Positions 8,925 to 18,392 of a stretch of DNA of 64,000 bases are shown here, in pieces (the first letter of the stretch is position 1; each line of letters starts with the position of its first letter). The stretch is from Chimaeribacter arupi (GTDB lineage: Bacteria; Pseudomonadota; Gammaproteobacteria; Enterobacterales; Enterobacteriaceae). The notes below the pieces were generated by a model. That model was not told the DNA's origin, did no database searches, and was given only the letters and a program-made list of their open reading frames with translations. The translations under genes and the position numbers were made by a program. The stretch covers positions 1-64,000 of the forward strand of contig NZ_PJZI01000015.1 of assembly GCF_002858805.1 (NCBI RefSeq), read 5' to 3'.

Positions 8925-10604
8925 ATGAGCGAAAAGGTTACGGTGGGTGATTATCTCTTGGCACGGCTGGCGGAGGTGGGGATTGAGCACCTGTTTGGCG
9001 TGCCGGGCGACTACAATCTGCAATTTCTCGATCATGTGATTGATAACCCAGGGATCACCTGGGTCGGCTGTGCCAATGAGCTGAATGCGGCTTACGCGGC
9101 AGACGGTTACGCACGCTGCCGGGGCGCAGGGGCGCTGCTGACCACCTTTGGCGTCGGTGAGCTGAGCGCGATTAACGGCACCGCCGGCAGTTATGCGGAG
9201 TATGTCCCGGTGGTGCATGTGGTCGGTGCGCCGCCGCTCGCGTCGCAACAGCGTGGGGAATGGTTGCATCACTCGCTGGGCGACGGCGATTTCGGCCATT
9301 TTGCCCGCATGGCGCAGGAGGTCACTGTGGCACAGGCGCGCCTGACAGTGGACAACGCGCAGGCTGAGATCGACCGGGTGATCACCACCGTGCTGCATAC
9401 ACGCCGCCCCGGCTACCTGCTGCTGCCGAGCGACGTGGCCGCCGCCCCACTGCCGGCACTGCCGCTGCCGCTGGTACGGCGTAAAGAGGAGTGTTCGCCG
9501 GAGGCGCTGGCGGCGTTTACTGCCGCAGCCGATGCGCTGCTGAGCCGGGCGGGCGGGGCGGCGGTGCTGGCCGATTTCCTGGCCGACCGTTTTGGCGTGG
9601 GTGACGCGTTAAACCGCTGGCTGGCGGAATGCGGGTTGCCGCACAGCACGCTGTTGCTGGGCAAAAGTGTGCTGAATGAGCAAAACCCGGCCTTTACCGG
9701 CACCTACGCCGGGGCCGCCAGTGATGAACAGGTACGCCATACGCTGGAAGGGGCGGACGTGATGATCACCGTGGGGGTAAAATTCACCGACACCATTACC
9801 GCCGGCTTCAGCCAGCAGTTGCCGCCGGAAAAAACCATCGATCTGCAACCGTTCCAGGCACGGGTGGGTGCGCAGGTGTTTAATCAGCTGCCGATGGCTG
9901 AGGCGCTCACCGCCTTGCAACAGGTCGTGGCCCGGCACTTGCCGCGTTGGCAGGGCAACCCGGTGACGCGGCCCGCACTGCCGCCTGCGGAGTCCGGCAG
10001 GCTTGACCAGCCGGCATTCTGGCAGGCGATGCAGGCTTTCCTGCGGCCGGGCGATATTCTGGTGGCCGAGCAGGGCACCGCCTGTTTTGGCGCGGCGGCC
10101 CTCACACTGCCTGAAGGGTGCCGGATGCTGGTTCAGCCGCTGTGGGGCTCGATTGGCTATACCCTGCCGGCCGCGTTTGGCGCACAGATCGCCCGGCCCG
10201 ATCGTCGGGTGGTGTTACTGATCGGTGACGGATCGGCCCAGCTGACCGCGCAAGAGCTGGGATCGATGATCCGGGATGGCCTGAACCCGGTAATTATTAT
10301 CCTCAATAATCAGGGGTATACGGTGGAGCGGGCCATCCACGGCGCCCGGCAGCGCTATAACGATATCGCGCAATGGGACTGGACGCACCTGCCGCGGGCA
10401 TTGGGCAGCCGCGACGGGCAGGTGGTGGCGCTGCAAGCAGCAGATACCGCGCAACTGCATGACGCCCTGGCCCAGGTGGCGATTGCGGAGCAGTTGGCGC
10501 TGATCGAGGTCATCCTGCCGAAAATGGATGTACCGGAACTGCTGCAAGCCGTGACGCAGGCACTGGAGCAGCGTAATGCCGGGAAAACGCCGGCCGCAGA
10601 GTAG
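8925..10604 (+). CDS. ipdC: Indole-3-pyruvate decarboxylase (ThDP-dependent)
   Basis: A 559-aa thiamine-diphosphate 2-keto acid decarboxylase. The catalytic Glu of the cofactor site is E52 in GCANELNAAYAADGYAR. The ThDP/Mg motif runs from GDGSAQLTAQE to LNNQGYT near residues 428-457. Length and order fit enterobacterial IpdC, which converts indolepyruvate to indoleacetaldehyde in auxin synthesis and also takes phenylpyruvate. The ATG at 8925 has a strong GGGGG/GGAG ribosome site; the open frame from 8892 is not needed. ipdC near glk is a known layout in plant-associated Enterobacterales. Confidence 0.92.
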   Translation: MSEKVTVGDYLLARLAEVGIEHLFGVPGDYNLQFLDHVIDNPGITWVGCANELNAAYAADGYARCRGAGALLTTFGVGELSAINGTAGSYAEYVPVVHVVGAPPLASQQRGEWLHHSLGDGDFGHFARMAQEVTVAQARLTVDNAQAEIDRVITTVLHTRRPGYLLLPSDVAAAPLPALPLPLVRRKEECSPEALAAFTAAADALLSRAGGAAVLADFLADRFGVGDALNRWLAECGLPHSTLLLGKSVLNEQNPAFTGTYAGAASDEQVRHTLEGADVMITVGVKFTDTITAGFSQQLPPEKTIDLQPFQARVGAQVFNQLPMAEALTALQQVVARHLPRWQGNPVTRPALPPAESGRLDQPAFWQAMQAFLRPGDILVAEQGTACFGAAALTLPEGCRMLVQPLWGSIGYTLPAAFGAQIARPDRRVVLLIGDGSAQLTAQELGSMIRDGLNPVIIILNNQGYTVERAIHGARQRYNDIAQWDWTHLPRALGSRDGQVVALQAADTAQLHDALAQVAIAEQLALIEVILPKMDVPELLQAVTQALEQRNAGKTPAAE

Positions 10605-10828
10605 GGGCTGCCCGGCCCGGTGGGGATCGCTTTCCCCGCCGGGCCAGACGATGAACCCTTCACCCCAGCCGTTGATAGTTACAACATACTTATAAGCGGA
10701 TGCGCCACACCGGTGCCTGCCTCTCGCTGCGTGATAAAAACTACGTTAAGGTCAGGGCAGGCTATTTGCACAGGACACGCCGCGCATGATCCCCTGTTTA
10801 ATGGAAAGGGGCGTCCGGCTGCAAACGG

Positions 10829-10849
10829 GAGGCCGGTAGGGCCTCTTTT
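10829..10849 (+). terminator. Hairpin with T tract upstream of the racemase gene
   Basis: A perfect 6-bp stem GAGGCC / GGCCTC (10829-10834, 10840-10845) with a 5-nt loop is followed by TTTT. It lies 224 bp after ipdC and 40 bp before the racemase ATG, so it may end ipdC transcription or attenuate the next gene. Confidence 0.55.
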
Positions 10850-10889
10850 CCTTCCCGCCCTGCGAAGTGGGGCATTCTGGAGAGCGGCA

Positions 10890-11582
10890 ATGAAAACACT
10901 GGGGCTGATTGGCGGCATGAGCTGGGAATCCACCGTACCGTATTACCGCATGATCAATGAGCAGGTGAAGCAGCAACTTGGCGGCCTGCACTCCGCGCAA
11001 CTGGTGCTCTACAGCGTGGATTTCGACCGCATTGAGCAGTTACAGAGGCAGGGTGCCTGGCAGGAGGCGGGGCAGTTGCTGGGGGAGGCCGCCGCCGCCC
11101 TGCGCCGCGCCGGGGCGGAGGTTGTCGTGCTCTGTACCAACACCATGCATAAGGTGGCGGACGATATTGAGCGCATCGGCGGCCTGCCGCTGCTGCATAT
11201 TGCGGATGCCACCGCGCAGGCGGTACAACAGCAGGGCATCCGCCGCGTGGCGCTGCTCGGCACCCGTTTTACCATGGAACAGGATTTCTACACCGGGCGG
11301 CTTACGCAGCAGGCCGGCCTGGAGGTCATCGTGCCGGACGAGGCTGACCGCGACACCGTGCACCACATCATCTATGACGAACTCTGCCTCGGCATACTCC
11401 GTGACGAGTCGCGCGACGCTTACCGCCGCATCATGCAGCGGCTGGAAAGCCGCGGGGCGGGCGGCATCATCCTCGGGTGTACCGAAATTGCGCTGCTGGT
11501 GGGTGCACAAGACGCCCAGGTGCCGGTTTTTGACACCACGGCCCTGCACGCCGCCGCCGCTGCCCGTTTTGCGCTGGCCTGA
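10890..11582 (+). CDS. Aspartate/glutamate-racemase family amino acid racemase (YgeA-like)
   Basis: A 230-aa PLP-independent racemase. The two catalytic cysteines are in VLCTNTMHK and GIILGCTEIALL, placed symmetrically as in the Asp/Glu racemase family. The N-terminus MKTLGLIGGMSWEST is the family hallmark. Length equals E. coli YgeA, a broad-specificity racemase acting on homoserine among others. The ATG at 10890 has GGAG 8 nt upstream; the longer open frame from 10620 has no homology. It would supply or interconvert D-amino acids in the cytoplasm, but the substrate cannot be read from sequence. Confidence 0.92.
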   Translation: MKTLGLIGGMSWESTVPYYRMINEQVKQQLGGLHSAQLVLYSVDFDRIEQLQRQGAWQEAGQLLGEAAAALRRAGAEVVVLCTNTMHKVADDIERIGGLPLLHIADATAQAVQQQGIRRVALLGTRFTMEQDFYTGRLTQQAGLEVIVPDEADRDTVHHIIYDELCLGILRDESRDAYRRIMQRLESRGAGGIILGCTEIALLVGAQDAQVPVFDTTALHAAAAARFALA

Positions 11583-11927
11583 CAACCGGGGGCAGGCGGC
11601 ATCCGGGTTCTGCACCGGAAAGGATGTCGCAAATTCCTAATTATCGCTGCAATCGCCACAAGCCTGATCCATTGTCACCGAAGCAGTATAGGATAGGCGG
11701 TCAATGGGCTGGAGCAGCCCCTGTGCGCGTGCCACAACCTGCAAAAAGGGCGGGCAGCGTGCCAACAGAGTGATGACACTTTCACCACCAAACGAAAGTA
11801 GAAACTTATTTTTGTGATCAAGATCACTAAAAAGCCAGGGCTTAACCGCCCGGCATTGTTGTTTTGCAGGGGTAAATTTACAGTGTGCGCAGCTAATAAC
11901 ATTCCTTTTCGTGGAGAAGCATCCTCA
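11583..11927. other. Intergenic region upstream of glk
   Basis: About 345 bp without a gene. It holds the CRP-like site at 11811-11830 and the glk leader, ending in GGAGAAG about 10 bp before the ATG. Confidence 0.6.
11811..11830 (+). promoter_or_regulatory. CRP-like binding site upstream of glk
   Basis: TGTGATCAAGATCACT (11813-11828) fits the CRP consensus TGTGA-N6-TCACA with one mismatch and is flanked by T- and A-rich runs. It is centred about 107 bp before the glk start. An FNR site is less likely because the left half reads GTGAT, not TTGAT. Confidence 0.65.
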
Positions 11928-12896
11928 ATGAACAAATATTCCCTGGTGGGCGATGTGGGAGGCACCAATGCCCGTCTGGCGCTATGCGCACTGGAAACGG
12001 GTGAGATCTCACAGGCCAAGACCTTCTCCGGCCTGGAGTTCGAGAGCCTGGAGGCCGTGGTCCGCCATTATCTGGCAGAGCATCCGGAAGCGGTGGTCGT
12101 GGATGGCTGCATCGCCATCGCCTGTCCGATTACCGGTGACTGGGTCGCGATGACCAACCACACCTGGGCATTCTCCATTGCTGAGATGAAACAGAACCTG
12201 GGGTTCAGCCACCTCGAAATCATCAATGATTTTACCGCAGTATCAATGGCCATCCCGATGCTCGGCGAGCAGGATGTCCTGCAATTCGGCGGTAAAAAAG
12301 CACAGCCCGGTAAACCGATCGCCATCTACGGTGCCGGCACCGGCCTGGGCGTGGCGCATCTGGTTCATGCCGGCAACCGCTGGCTGAGCCTGCCGGGCGA
12401 AGGCGGCCATGTGGATTTCGCGCCGAACAGCGTGGAAGAAGACATTATCCTTGAGCAGCTGCGCACCGAGCTGGGCCACGTCTCTGCTGAGCGGGTGCTC
12501 TCCGGGCCGGGGCTGGTAAACCTCTACCGGGCGATTGTGAAAGCGGACGAGCGCCTGCCGGAAAACCTGCAACCGAAAGACGTCACCGAGCGCGCCCTGG
12601 AAGACAGCTGCATCGACTGCCGCCGCGCCCTGTCGCTGTTCTGCGTGATCATGGGCCGCTTTGGCGGCAACCTGGCGCTGAACCTCGGCACCTTTGGCGG
12701 CGTGTATATCGCCGGCGGCATCGTGCCGCGTTTCCTGGAGTTCTTTAAGGCGTCCGGCTTCCGTGCCGCGTTTGAAGACAAAGGGCGTTTCAAAGATTAC
12801 CTGGTGGACATCCCGGTTTACATGATCACCCACGAGCAACCGGGCCTGTTGGGTGCCGGCGCGCACCTGCGCCAGTCGCTGGGCGTCATCCTGTAA
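11928..12896 (+). CDS. glk: Glucokinase
   Basis: A 322-aa ROK-unrelated bacterial glucokinase (E. coli Glk is 321 aa) that phosphorylates free glucose with ATP. The phosphate-binding motif is [14 protein letters not shown] near the N-terminus, followed by [26 protein letters not shown] and [12 protein letters not shown]. The ATG at 11928 gives the family N-terminus ([12 protein letters not shown]); the open frame upstream is leader. A strong terminator follows directly. Confidence 0.97.
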   Translation: MNKYSLVGDVGGTNARLALCALETGEISQAKTFSGLEFESLEAVVRHYLAEHPEAVVVDGCIAIACPITGDWVAMTNHTWAFSIAEMKQNLGFSHLEIINDFTAVSMAIPMLGEQDVLQFGGKKAQPGKPIAIYGAGTGLGVAHLVHAGNRWLSLPGEGGHVDFAPNSVEEDIILEQLRTELGHVSAERVLSGPGLVNLYRAIVKADERLPENLQPKDVTERALEDSCIDCRRALSLFCVIMGRFGGNLALNLGTFGGVYIAGGIVPRFLEFFKASGFRAAFEDKGRFKDYLVDIPVYMITHEQPGLLGAGAHLRQSLGVIL

Positions 12897-12910
12897 GCGG
12901 ACACCGCGCA

Positions 12911-12944
12911 TAAAAAAGCAGAGCCGGGTGGCTCTGCTTTTTTT
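12911..12944 (+). terminator. Terminator of glk (probably bidirectional)
   Basis: An 8-bp perfect stem GCAGAGCC / GGCTCTGC with a GGGT loop, preceded by AAAAAA and followed by seven T residues, between the convergent glk and yhjX-like genes. Confidence 0.94.
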
Positions 12945-12988
12945 ACGCCTGGGGGTTGGGTTCAGGGCGTGGTTCGCCGGGGCTGCGC

Positions 12989-14215
12989 TCAGGCATGTTG
13001 CCGGTTGCGCAGGGGGGCGGTGGCATGGGAGGTGTCGCCCACCGGCGGTTTGATCATCAGGGTAATCAGCAGAGACAGCACCGACATCACCCCAATCACC
13101 AGGAAGGTGGTATGGAAACCGCCGAAGTGCGCCGCCACAAAGGAGCCGGCCAGCGCGCCGAGGCCAAAGCCCTGATACACCAGCCCGTAGTTTTTGCTGT
13201 GGTTACGCAGGCCGAAGAAGTCACCGACAATCGCCGGGAACACGGTGATATTGCCGCCGAAGCAGAACGCGATGGCACCGACACAGAGGAAGAACAGTGA
13301 CGAGGTCAGCGGGATAAAGCTCAGCGTCGCCACCGCCAGCGTGGTCACCAGCAGGGTGAAACTGATCACCCGCATCCGGCCGACTTTATCTGACAGCGCC
13401 CCGAGGATGATCCTTCCTGCGGTGTTGAAGATGGCAATCGCTGACACGGTGTTGGCGGCCGTGGCCAAATCCATCCCCGCCAGTTGCACCCCGATATCTT
13501 TCACAATCCCAATCAGGTACAGCCCGCTCATACAGGCGGTAAAGAAGATCAGGAACAACAGGTAGGCTTCTTTGGTTTTCAGCATCTCTGCCACGCTGAA
13601 ATCGGGTTTCCCGGCCTGCGTGTGCTGGGCAGCAGGCTGCGCCGGCACTTTTTTCTCTTTCAGCAGCAGGGAACCGGCAGCGATCAGCGCCATCACAATC
13701 ACGCCCCAATAGAGGAACGCCTGCGATACCCCTGCCTGCGCAATCAGTTCCGCATTCACATACTTAAACAACAGGCTGCCGGTGCCGAAGGCCCCGACCG
13801 ACACGCCGGAAATCAGCCCTTTGCGTTCCGGGAACCACTTAATCAGGTTAGAGAGGGTGGTGATGTAGGCGGTGCCGTCGGCGAAACCGACCACGAACCC
13901 GGCCAGCAGGTAGAACTGGGTCAGCGAGGTGGCGTAGGCGCTGGCGATAAGCCCGCAGCCCAGCAGCAGCCCGGCCAGCAGCGTCAGGCGGCGGATGCCG
14001 AGGCGCTCCTGGAGCCGCCCGGCGAACAGCGTGGCGATGGCGAGTGAGAAACTGGTGATGGAAAAGGTGGTGGCCACATCGCCCAGCGCCCAGTGGAATT
14101 TCTCCACCAGCGGCTGGTTAAACAGGCTCCAGGTGTAAATAGTGCCCAGCCCCATCTGCACGATGATGGTACCCATAACGATCAACCCGCGACTTACCGG
14201 TTTACTGCTGTTCAT
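12989..14215 (-). CDS. yhjX: YhjX-like MFS pyruvate transporter
   Basis: A 408-aa 12-helix major facilitator of the oxalate/formate antiporter group. It follows E. coli YhjX (402 aa) along its length: GTIYTWSLFN, LSNLIKWFPERKGLISG, TACMSGLYLIGIVKDI and GGNITVFPAIVGDFFGL. In E. coli, yhjX is the main target of the YpdA/YpdB two-component system and is induced by extracellular pyruvate. Here the gene is directly downstream of ypdB on the same strand, with a YpdB-type direct repeat at 14348-14378. The start at 14215 has AGGAGG 5 nt upstream; the frame from 14254 is longer without support. The transport substrate is inferred from homology and context. Confidence 0.88.
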   Translation of the reverse strand: MNSSKPVSRGLIVMGTIIVQMGLGTIYTWSLFNQPLVEKFHWALGDVATTFSITSFSLAIATLFAGRLQERLGIRRLTLLAGLLLGCGLIASAYATSLTQFYLLAGFVVGFADGTAYITTLSNLIKWFPERKGLISGVSVGAFGTGSLLFKYVNAELIAQAGVSQAFLYWGVIVMALIAAGSLLLKEKKVPAQPAAQHTQAGKPDFSVAEMLKTKEAYLLFLIFFTACMSGLYLIGIVKDIGVQLAGMDLATAANTVSAIAIFNTAGRIILGALSDKVGRMRVISFTLLVTTLAVATLSFIPLTSSLFFLCVGAIAFCFGGNITVFPAIVGDFFGLRNHSKNYGLVYQGFGLGALAGSFVAAHFGGFHTTFLVIGVMSVLSLLITLMIKPPVGDTSHATAPLRNRQHA

Positions 14216-14347
14216 GCCGGCCTCCTGATACGCAAACATGGCCCGTTGGGCCAAACTTTACAGGCCGGAGATGTGCAACAACGGGGATCCGGCCCGCCCA
14301 CTGGAGCCAGTATACGGGCGGGTTTCAAGCCCGCGATCGGATCGGGA

Positions 14348-14378
14348 ATGAGATGCCGTCAGCGCGGAATGAAATGCA
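14348..14378 (-). promoter_or_regulatory. Predicted YpdB operator (direct repeat) of the yhjX-like gene
   Basis: On the minus strand, TGCATTTCAT (14378-14369), an 11-bp spacer and GGCATCTCAT (14357-14348) form a direct repeat. The described E. coli YpdB site is GGCATTTCAT-N11-GGCATTTCAC, so each half here differs at one or two positions and the spacer is exact. It sits between the ypdB stop (14380) and the transporter start (14215), about 130 bp upstream of the latter. Confidence 0.8.
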
Positions 14379-14379
14379 T

Positions 14380-15135
14380 TCAGATGCGCATCAGTTGCCG
14401 GAATTCTTTGACCTTGCTGCGGCTCACCGGCACTTCAAAGGGTAAATCGCTCAGCCGCAGGATGTAGGTGTTATTGAACCACGGCACAATTTCGCGGATT
14501 TTTGACAGGTTTACACAGTAGGAGCGGTGGCAGCGGAAAAAGAATTCGTCCGGCAGGCGGCTGCAAAACTCGGTGATGTTCATCGGCATGGTGAACGCCT
14601 CGCGCCGGGTGTAGACCAGCGTCACCTTCTCCTGCGCGGCGGCGTAGTAGATGTCGTTGATGTCAGTGACGATGATGCGCTCATCCTTGATAAGGTTGAT
14701 GCTGTGGCTGTGGCGCGCCGCCACCGGCTGCTCACCGCCTGCCACCGGCAGCTCACTGGCGGCCTGCCGGTCGCGGCGGAAATGCGCCTCCAGCTTTTGC
14801 AGCATAGTGACGATGCGCGCCTCATGGTAAGGCTTGAGGATGTAGTCAAACGCCTCAATCTCAAACGCCTCGGCGGCGTGTTCCTTATAGGCGGTGATGA
14901 AAATAATATAGGGCCGGTGGGCAAATTTGCTGATGTTCTGCGCCAGCAGCACCCCGTCCAGCGACGGGATATTGATGTCGAGGAAAATGGCGTCTACCTG
15001 GTGGTGTTGCAGGTATTTCAGCACATCCAGCCCGTCGTCGAAGCTGCCCTCCAGTTGGATGCTGCTGTGGGCATTGATCAGGTATTTCAGCTCCTCCTGA
15101 GCCAGGAATTCGTCCTCAACAATAATGGCTTTCAC
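14380..15135 (-). CDS. ypdB: Pyruvate-sensing response regulator YpdB (LytTR)
   Basis: A 251-aa response regulator. The receiver domain (1-120) has the acidic pocket E7/D8, phospho-acceptor D53 in FLDINIPSLDG, and Lys in FDYILKPY. The LytTR DNA-binding domain (about 145-251) ends VPVSRSKVKEFRQLM, as in E. coli YpdB. The GTG at 15135 is preferred: GGGGAG lies 5 nt upstream and the protein then begins MKAIIVEDEF like E. coli. The ATG at 15165 would add ten residues. A Pro/Ala-rich linker separates the domains. It is probably cotranscribed with ypdA (48-bp gap) and activates the downstream transporter. Confidence 0.95.
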   Translation of the reverse strand: MKAIIVEDEFLAQEELKYLINAHSSIQLEGSFDDGLDVLKYLQHHQVDAIFLDINIPSLDGVLLAQNISKFAHRPYIIFITAYKEHAAEAFEIEAFDYILKPYHEARIVTMLQKLEAHFRRDRQAASELPVAGGEQPVAARHSHSINLIKDERIIVTDINDIYYAAAQEKVTLVYTRREAFTMPMNITEFCSRLPDEFFFRCHRSYCVNLSKIREIVPWFNNTYILRLSDLPFEVPVSRSKVKEFRQLMRI

Positions 15136-15183
15136 ATGCTCTCCCCGGTCATAACGCCCGCTCACCGGCCATAACGCCCGGCA

Positions 15184-16875
15184 TCAGGCCAGCGCGGCGT
15201 GGTGCTTGCCGCCTTCTTTGGTAATAAAGAACGCAATCTCGGTGCCCGGCGACAACCGGCGGATCTGCAACCCTTCGCCATACAGCAGCGACACGCGGTG
15301 ATGGACGTTCAGCAGGCCGATTTTATTGCCCGGCATCTCATTGCGCGCCACCCGGTCGATGGTCTCCTGGTTGATGCCGTGGCCGGTGTCCTGCACCGCG
15401 ACGCGGATGCGGTCACCCACGTGTTTCACGCTTATCGACACCACCCCTTTGCCGCGGCAGGGCTGGATGCCGTGCACAATCGCATTCTCCACCAGCGGTT
15501 GGATCAACAGGCTGGGGATCGGCACCGCGATCTCTTCGTCAACGTCATACAGCACCGTGAGCTTGCTGCCGAAGCGCGCCTGTTCAATGGCGATGTAATC
15601 CTGCACCTGATGCAGCTCTTTGCGCAGGTCGATCAGCTCGTCATTCAGCTCCAGGTTGTAACGCAGGTAGCGCGACAGGTTGATGATCAGCTGGCGGGCG
15701 GTGTCCGGATTAATGCGGATAGAGGAGGAGATGGCGTTCAGCGCATTAAACAGGAAGTGCGGGTTAATTTTGCTTTGCAGCGCGCGCATCTCCGCTTTAT
15801 TGGCCATCTCCCGCAGTTGCTCGGTACGCGAGACTTCCATCTGGGTGGAAATCATCTGCGACAGCCCGACCGCCATCACCTTCAGCGAATAGGTAATCTT
15901 GTGCGCGCGGCAGTAGTAGATCTTCAGCGAGCCGGTCACTTCCCCTTTTTCCCACAAGGGAATGATGATAAGCGAGTGGATCTGCGGCGTACGGTGCATC
16001 TCATCGTTGTTCTTGATGGTGATTTTGCCGCGCCGCAGCGTCTCTTTGGTCATCTCGCTGATGATCTCATGGCCGATGTTGTACTGCTCCGCACCGGTGC
16101 CGACGTAGGCCAGAATGGTTTTGGTGTCAGTGATGGCGACCGCGTCGGCCTTGATATCACGGCGGATAATGTCGCAGATGGTGGTCAGCGAGGCGTGGTT
16201 GATATTGCGGAAATAGGGCAGGGTCTTGTTGGCGATGTCCAGCGCCAGCCGGGCCTGGCGGGCGGCGATCACCTCTTTTTCATCCTCCACGCTCTGCACC
16301 AGCAGCACAATCAGGCCGATGCAGGTCGCGCCGAGGATCATCGGCACGGCGATTTTCGAGACAATCTCCAGCCCCAGCGACAGCGGCTGTGCCCACACCA
16401 CCACCAGCAGCATGGTGAGCGATTCACAGGCCATCCCGGCCGCGATGCCCACCGACCAGCGTTTCTCCTTCAGCACCCGCTGGTGGATAACGCCGGACAG
16501 CACCCCGGCGATCACGCTGGTGATAAGGCAGGGAATGGCGGTAATGCCGTGCATGTCGATCGCGTAGCGGTGCACCCCGGCAATCACCCCGGTCACGATG
16601 CCGACCCACGGCCCGAACAGGATACCGCCGGACATCACGGCGATCACCCGCACATTGACCAGCGAGCCTTCCACATTAATGCCGGAATAGGTGCTGAACA
16701 GCGCAAACAGGGAGAAGATGGCGGTCACCGCGGCCAGTTCACGCGGCGTGTGCTGCTCTTTTTGCAACAGCTGGCGGAAGGGGCGGGTACGGGTCAGGAA
16801 GAACAGGCAGATAAGCATCAGCGCGGCGCGGTCAAACACCGCCAGCAACATCTCAAAGACCGAATTTTCGAACAT
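15184..16875 (-). CDS. ypdA: Pyruvate-sensing histidine kinase YpdA (LytS type)
   Basis: A 563-aa membrane kinase. An N-terminal 5TM-LYT sensor of several helices (about 5-200, with [18 protein letters not shown]) is followed by a GAF domain (about 215-345). The HisK_LytS region holds the phospho-His in [18 protein letters not shown] near residue 370, and a HATPase domain follows with [12 protein letters not shown] and [10 protein letters not shown]. coli YpdA (565 aa) is a high-affinity extracellular pyruvate sensor. The start at 16875 is chosen by alignment to E. coli; an upstream ATG at 16908 is possible. The kinase pairs with YpdB just downstream. Confidence 0.95.
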   Translation of the reverse strand: MFENSVFEMLLAVFDRAALMLICLFFLTRTRPFRQLLQKEQHTPRELAAVTAIFSLFALFSTYSGINVEGSLVNVRVIAVMSGGILFGPWVGIVTGVIAGVHRYAIDMHGITAIPCLITSVIAGVLSGVIHQRVLKEKRWSVGIAAGMACESLTMLLVVVWAQPLSLGLEIVSKIAVPMILGATCIGLIVLLVQSVEDEKEVIAARQARLALDIANKTLPYFRNINHASLTTICDIIRRDIKADAVAITDTKTILAYVGTGAEQYNIGHEIISEMTKETLRRGKITIKNNDEMHRTPQIHSLIIIPLWEKGEVTGSLKIYYCRAHKITYSLKVMAVGLSQMISTQMEVSRTEQLREMANKAEMRALQSKINPHFLFNALNAISSSIRINPDTARQLIINLSRYLRYNLELNDELIDLRKELHQVQDYIAIEQARFGSKLTVLYDVDEEIAVPIPSLLIQPLVENAIVHGIQPCRGKGVVSISVKHVGDRIRVAVQDTGHGINQETIDRVARNEMPGNKIGLLNVHHRVSLLYGEGLQIRRLSPGTEIAFFITKEGGKHHAALA

Positions 16876-16917
16876 CACATGCACAACAGGCATCCTGTGC
16901 CATATCACGGGCTTTCA

Positions 16918-16959
16918 CTATAAAGAAAAGCCACCGGGGGCACCAGCGCCGGTGGCTTT
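16918..16959 (-). terminator. Terminator of the DUF1479 gene
   Basis: An 11-bp perfect stem AAAGCCACCGG / CCGGTGGCTTT (16927-16937, 16949-16959) is followed on the minus strand by TCTTTATAG. It lies between the DUF1479 stop (16987) and the ypdA start, so it insulates ypdA from the gene upstream. Confidence 0.8.
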
Positions 16960-16986
16960 GGGTTTTACAGGGGCGTAACCACAGGG

Positions 16987-18234
16987 TCAGGCATCGATGC
17001 CCATCTGTTGCCGCCCGGCCGGGGTGAGGTCGTCAAGCGTGGCACGGCCGGTGAAATCCACCTCGAAATCATCCGCGGCGAAATCGGGCGGCGAGCGGCC
17101 GTCCAGGAAACTCGCGGCCTGCTTCGGCAGGTAGGCGGCATTTTTCTCGCACCACGGCGCGGCGGCGATGTACATCACGTTACTGTCAAATTCGCCGTTA
17201 TGCTCATTCTCCACGGCGTGGATCACATCGCAGTGCCAGAACACGGTGTCGCCCGGCTCCAGATCAGGGATGGGCGACACCGCCTCCAGCAGCAGCGGGT
17301 GCCACTTTTCGGAAATCGACAGCGCGCGGCCCGGCGCGGCGTCACACAGGTCATCCTCCGGCACATCGTCCTGCAACGCCCGCAACAGCACATAGGCCAT
17401 CGCATTGGCAATCGGGATCAGGTTCAGCGTCCCGGCGTGGGTGCGTTGCGGCGTCAGCGCCGTCCAGCCCTGGAACGTGCGGAACATCGAGCAGACCGCC
17501 GGGGAAGGGAACTCACGCGCCTCCGGCCGCCCCTCTGCGGCGAACGGGTTATAGTCGCGCCAGTTCCCGGCGAACACATGGCGGTAAACGTGGCGGAAAT
17601 TCTCATCCAGCCAGCGCTCCAGTGAGCCGCCGTCCACGTGCGGCGACAGCCCCAGCGACGAGGAGCGCGGCGGGCGGCGGCGGGTACGGTCGGCGTAACT
17701 CACCACCCGCTCCGGGTCGAAATGCTGTTTGCCGTTGCTGTCAGCGTCCCACAAACGGTTGAGGAACACCTGCACCGCTTTCATCCGCGCATCCTGGCGC
17801 GCCTCAACCTGCGGCTGTGACCAGTAAATGCCGTAAATCTGCGGCTTACTGGCGGCCAGCGTGCCGAAATAGTTGTCTTCTGCCGCGTTTTTCAGCCGCT
17901 CGACAAAGTTATTGCCTTCCAGGTAGTCGCCAATCATCTGGTTCCAGCGCTGCGCCTTTTCCCGTGGGAACACCCCGCGGATGGCACAGGCACCGCGCTG
18001 GCGGATCAGCGCTTTCTGCTGCTCGCTCACGCGGCCCTGCAAAATATCTTCGGCGTCCAGTTGCGGCACCGGGTTTTCACCGCGTGCCAGCTCACTGCGG
18101 ATCGCCGTCACCTGCTGGCGGATCGCCTGTTCAACGTCCTGAAAAACGTTTTTATAATCAGGCAGATCGCGGCGGAGCTGCTGTTTGACTTTTCGGATGG
18201 CATCGGGAATGTTATCAAGGGTCAGAGCGGCCAT
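16987..18234 (-). CDS. DUF1479 family protein, probable Fe(II)/2-oxoglutarate oxygenase fold (YbiU-like)
   Basis: A 415-aa protein of the DUF1479 family, similar in length to E. coli YbiU (421 aa). An HxD pair in [12 protein letters not shown] and a late His in [16 protein letters not shown] look like the iron facial triad of a double-stranded beta-helix oxygenase, and GDTVFWHCD is typical of that fold. The ATG at 18234 has GGAG 7 nt upstream. The natural substrate of this family is not known to me. The gene sits between ypdA and the divergent GNAT gene, where E. coli has other genes, so it is an insertion relative to E. coli. Confidence 0.85.
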   Translation of the reverse strand: MAALTLDNIPDAIRKVKQQLRRDLPDYKNVFQDVEQAIRQQVTAIRSELARGENPVPQLDAEDILQGRVSEQQKALIRQRGACAIRGVFPREKAQRWNQMIGDYLEGNNFVERLKNAAEDNYFGTLAASKPQIYGIYWSQPQVEARQDARMKAVQVFLNRLWDADSNGKQHFDPERVVSYADRTRRRPPRSSSLGLSPHVDGGSLERWLDENFRHVYRHVFAGNWRDYNPFAAEGRPEAREFPSPAVCSMFRTFQGWTALTPQRTHAGTLNLIPIANAMAYVLLRALQDDVPEDDLCDAAPGRALSISEKWHPLLLEAVSPIPDLEPGDTVFWHCDVIHAVENEHNGEFDSNVMYIAAAPWCEKNAAYLPKQAASFLDGRSPPDFAADDFEVDFTGRATLDDLTPAGRQQMGIDA

Positions 18235-18392
18235 AATGCATCTCCAGGGTAGGGGTAACAGGCAAAGTTGTTTTGTTTGTGTTGTACAACTGTTAATCAT
18301 TATGGGCTGTATTAATGCGAAAGAAAAGGGATTAACTTTCAAATGAAACATCCTCTTTTACGTATGAAGATAACACCCCGGAGGCGTCGGAT

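Noticed and set aside
15199-16923. 574-codon frame on the plus strand opposite ypdA
   Set aside because: Pure antisense shadow, rich in His/Gln/Arg as expected from the complement of GC-rich coding DNA.
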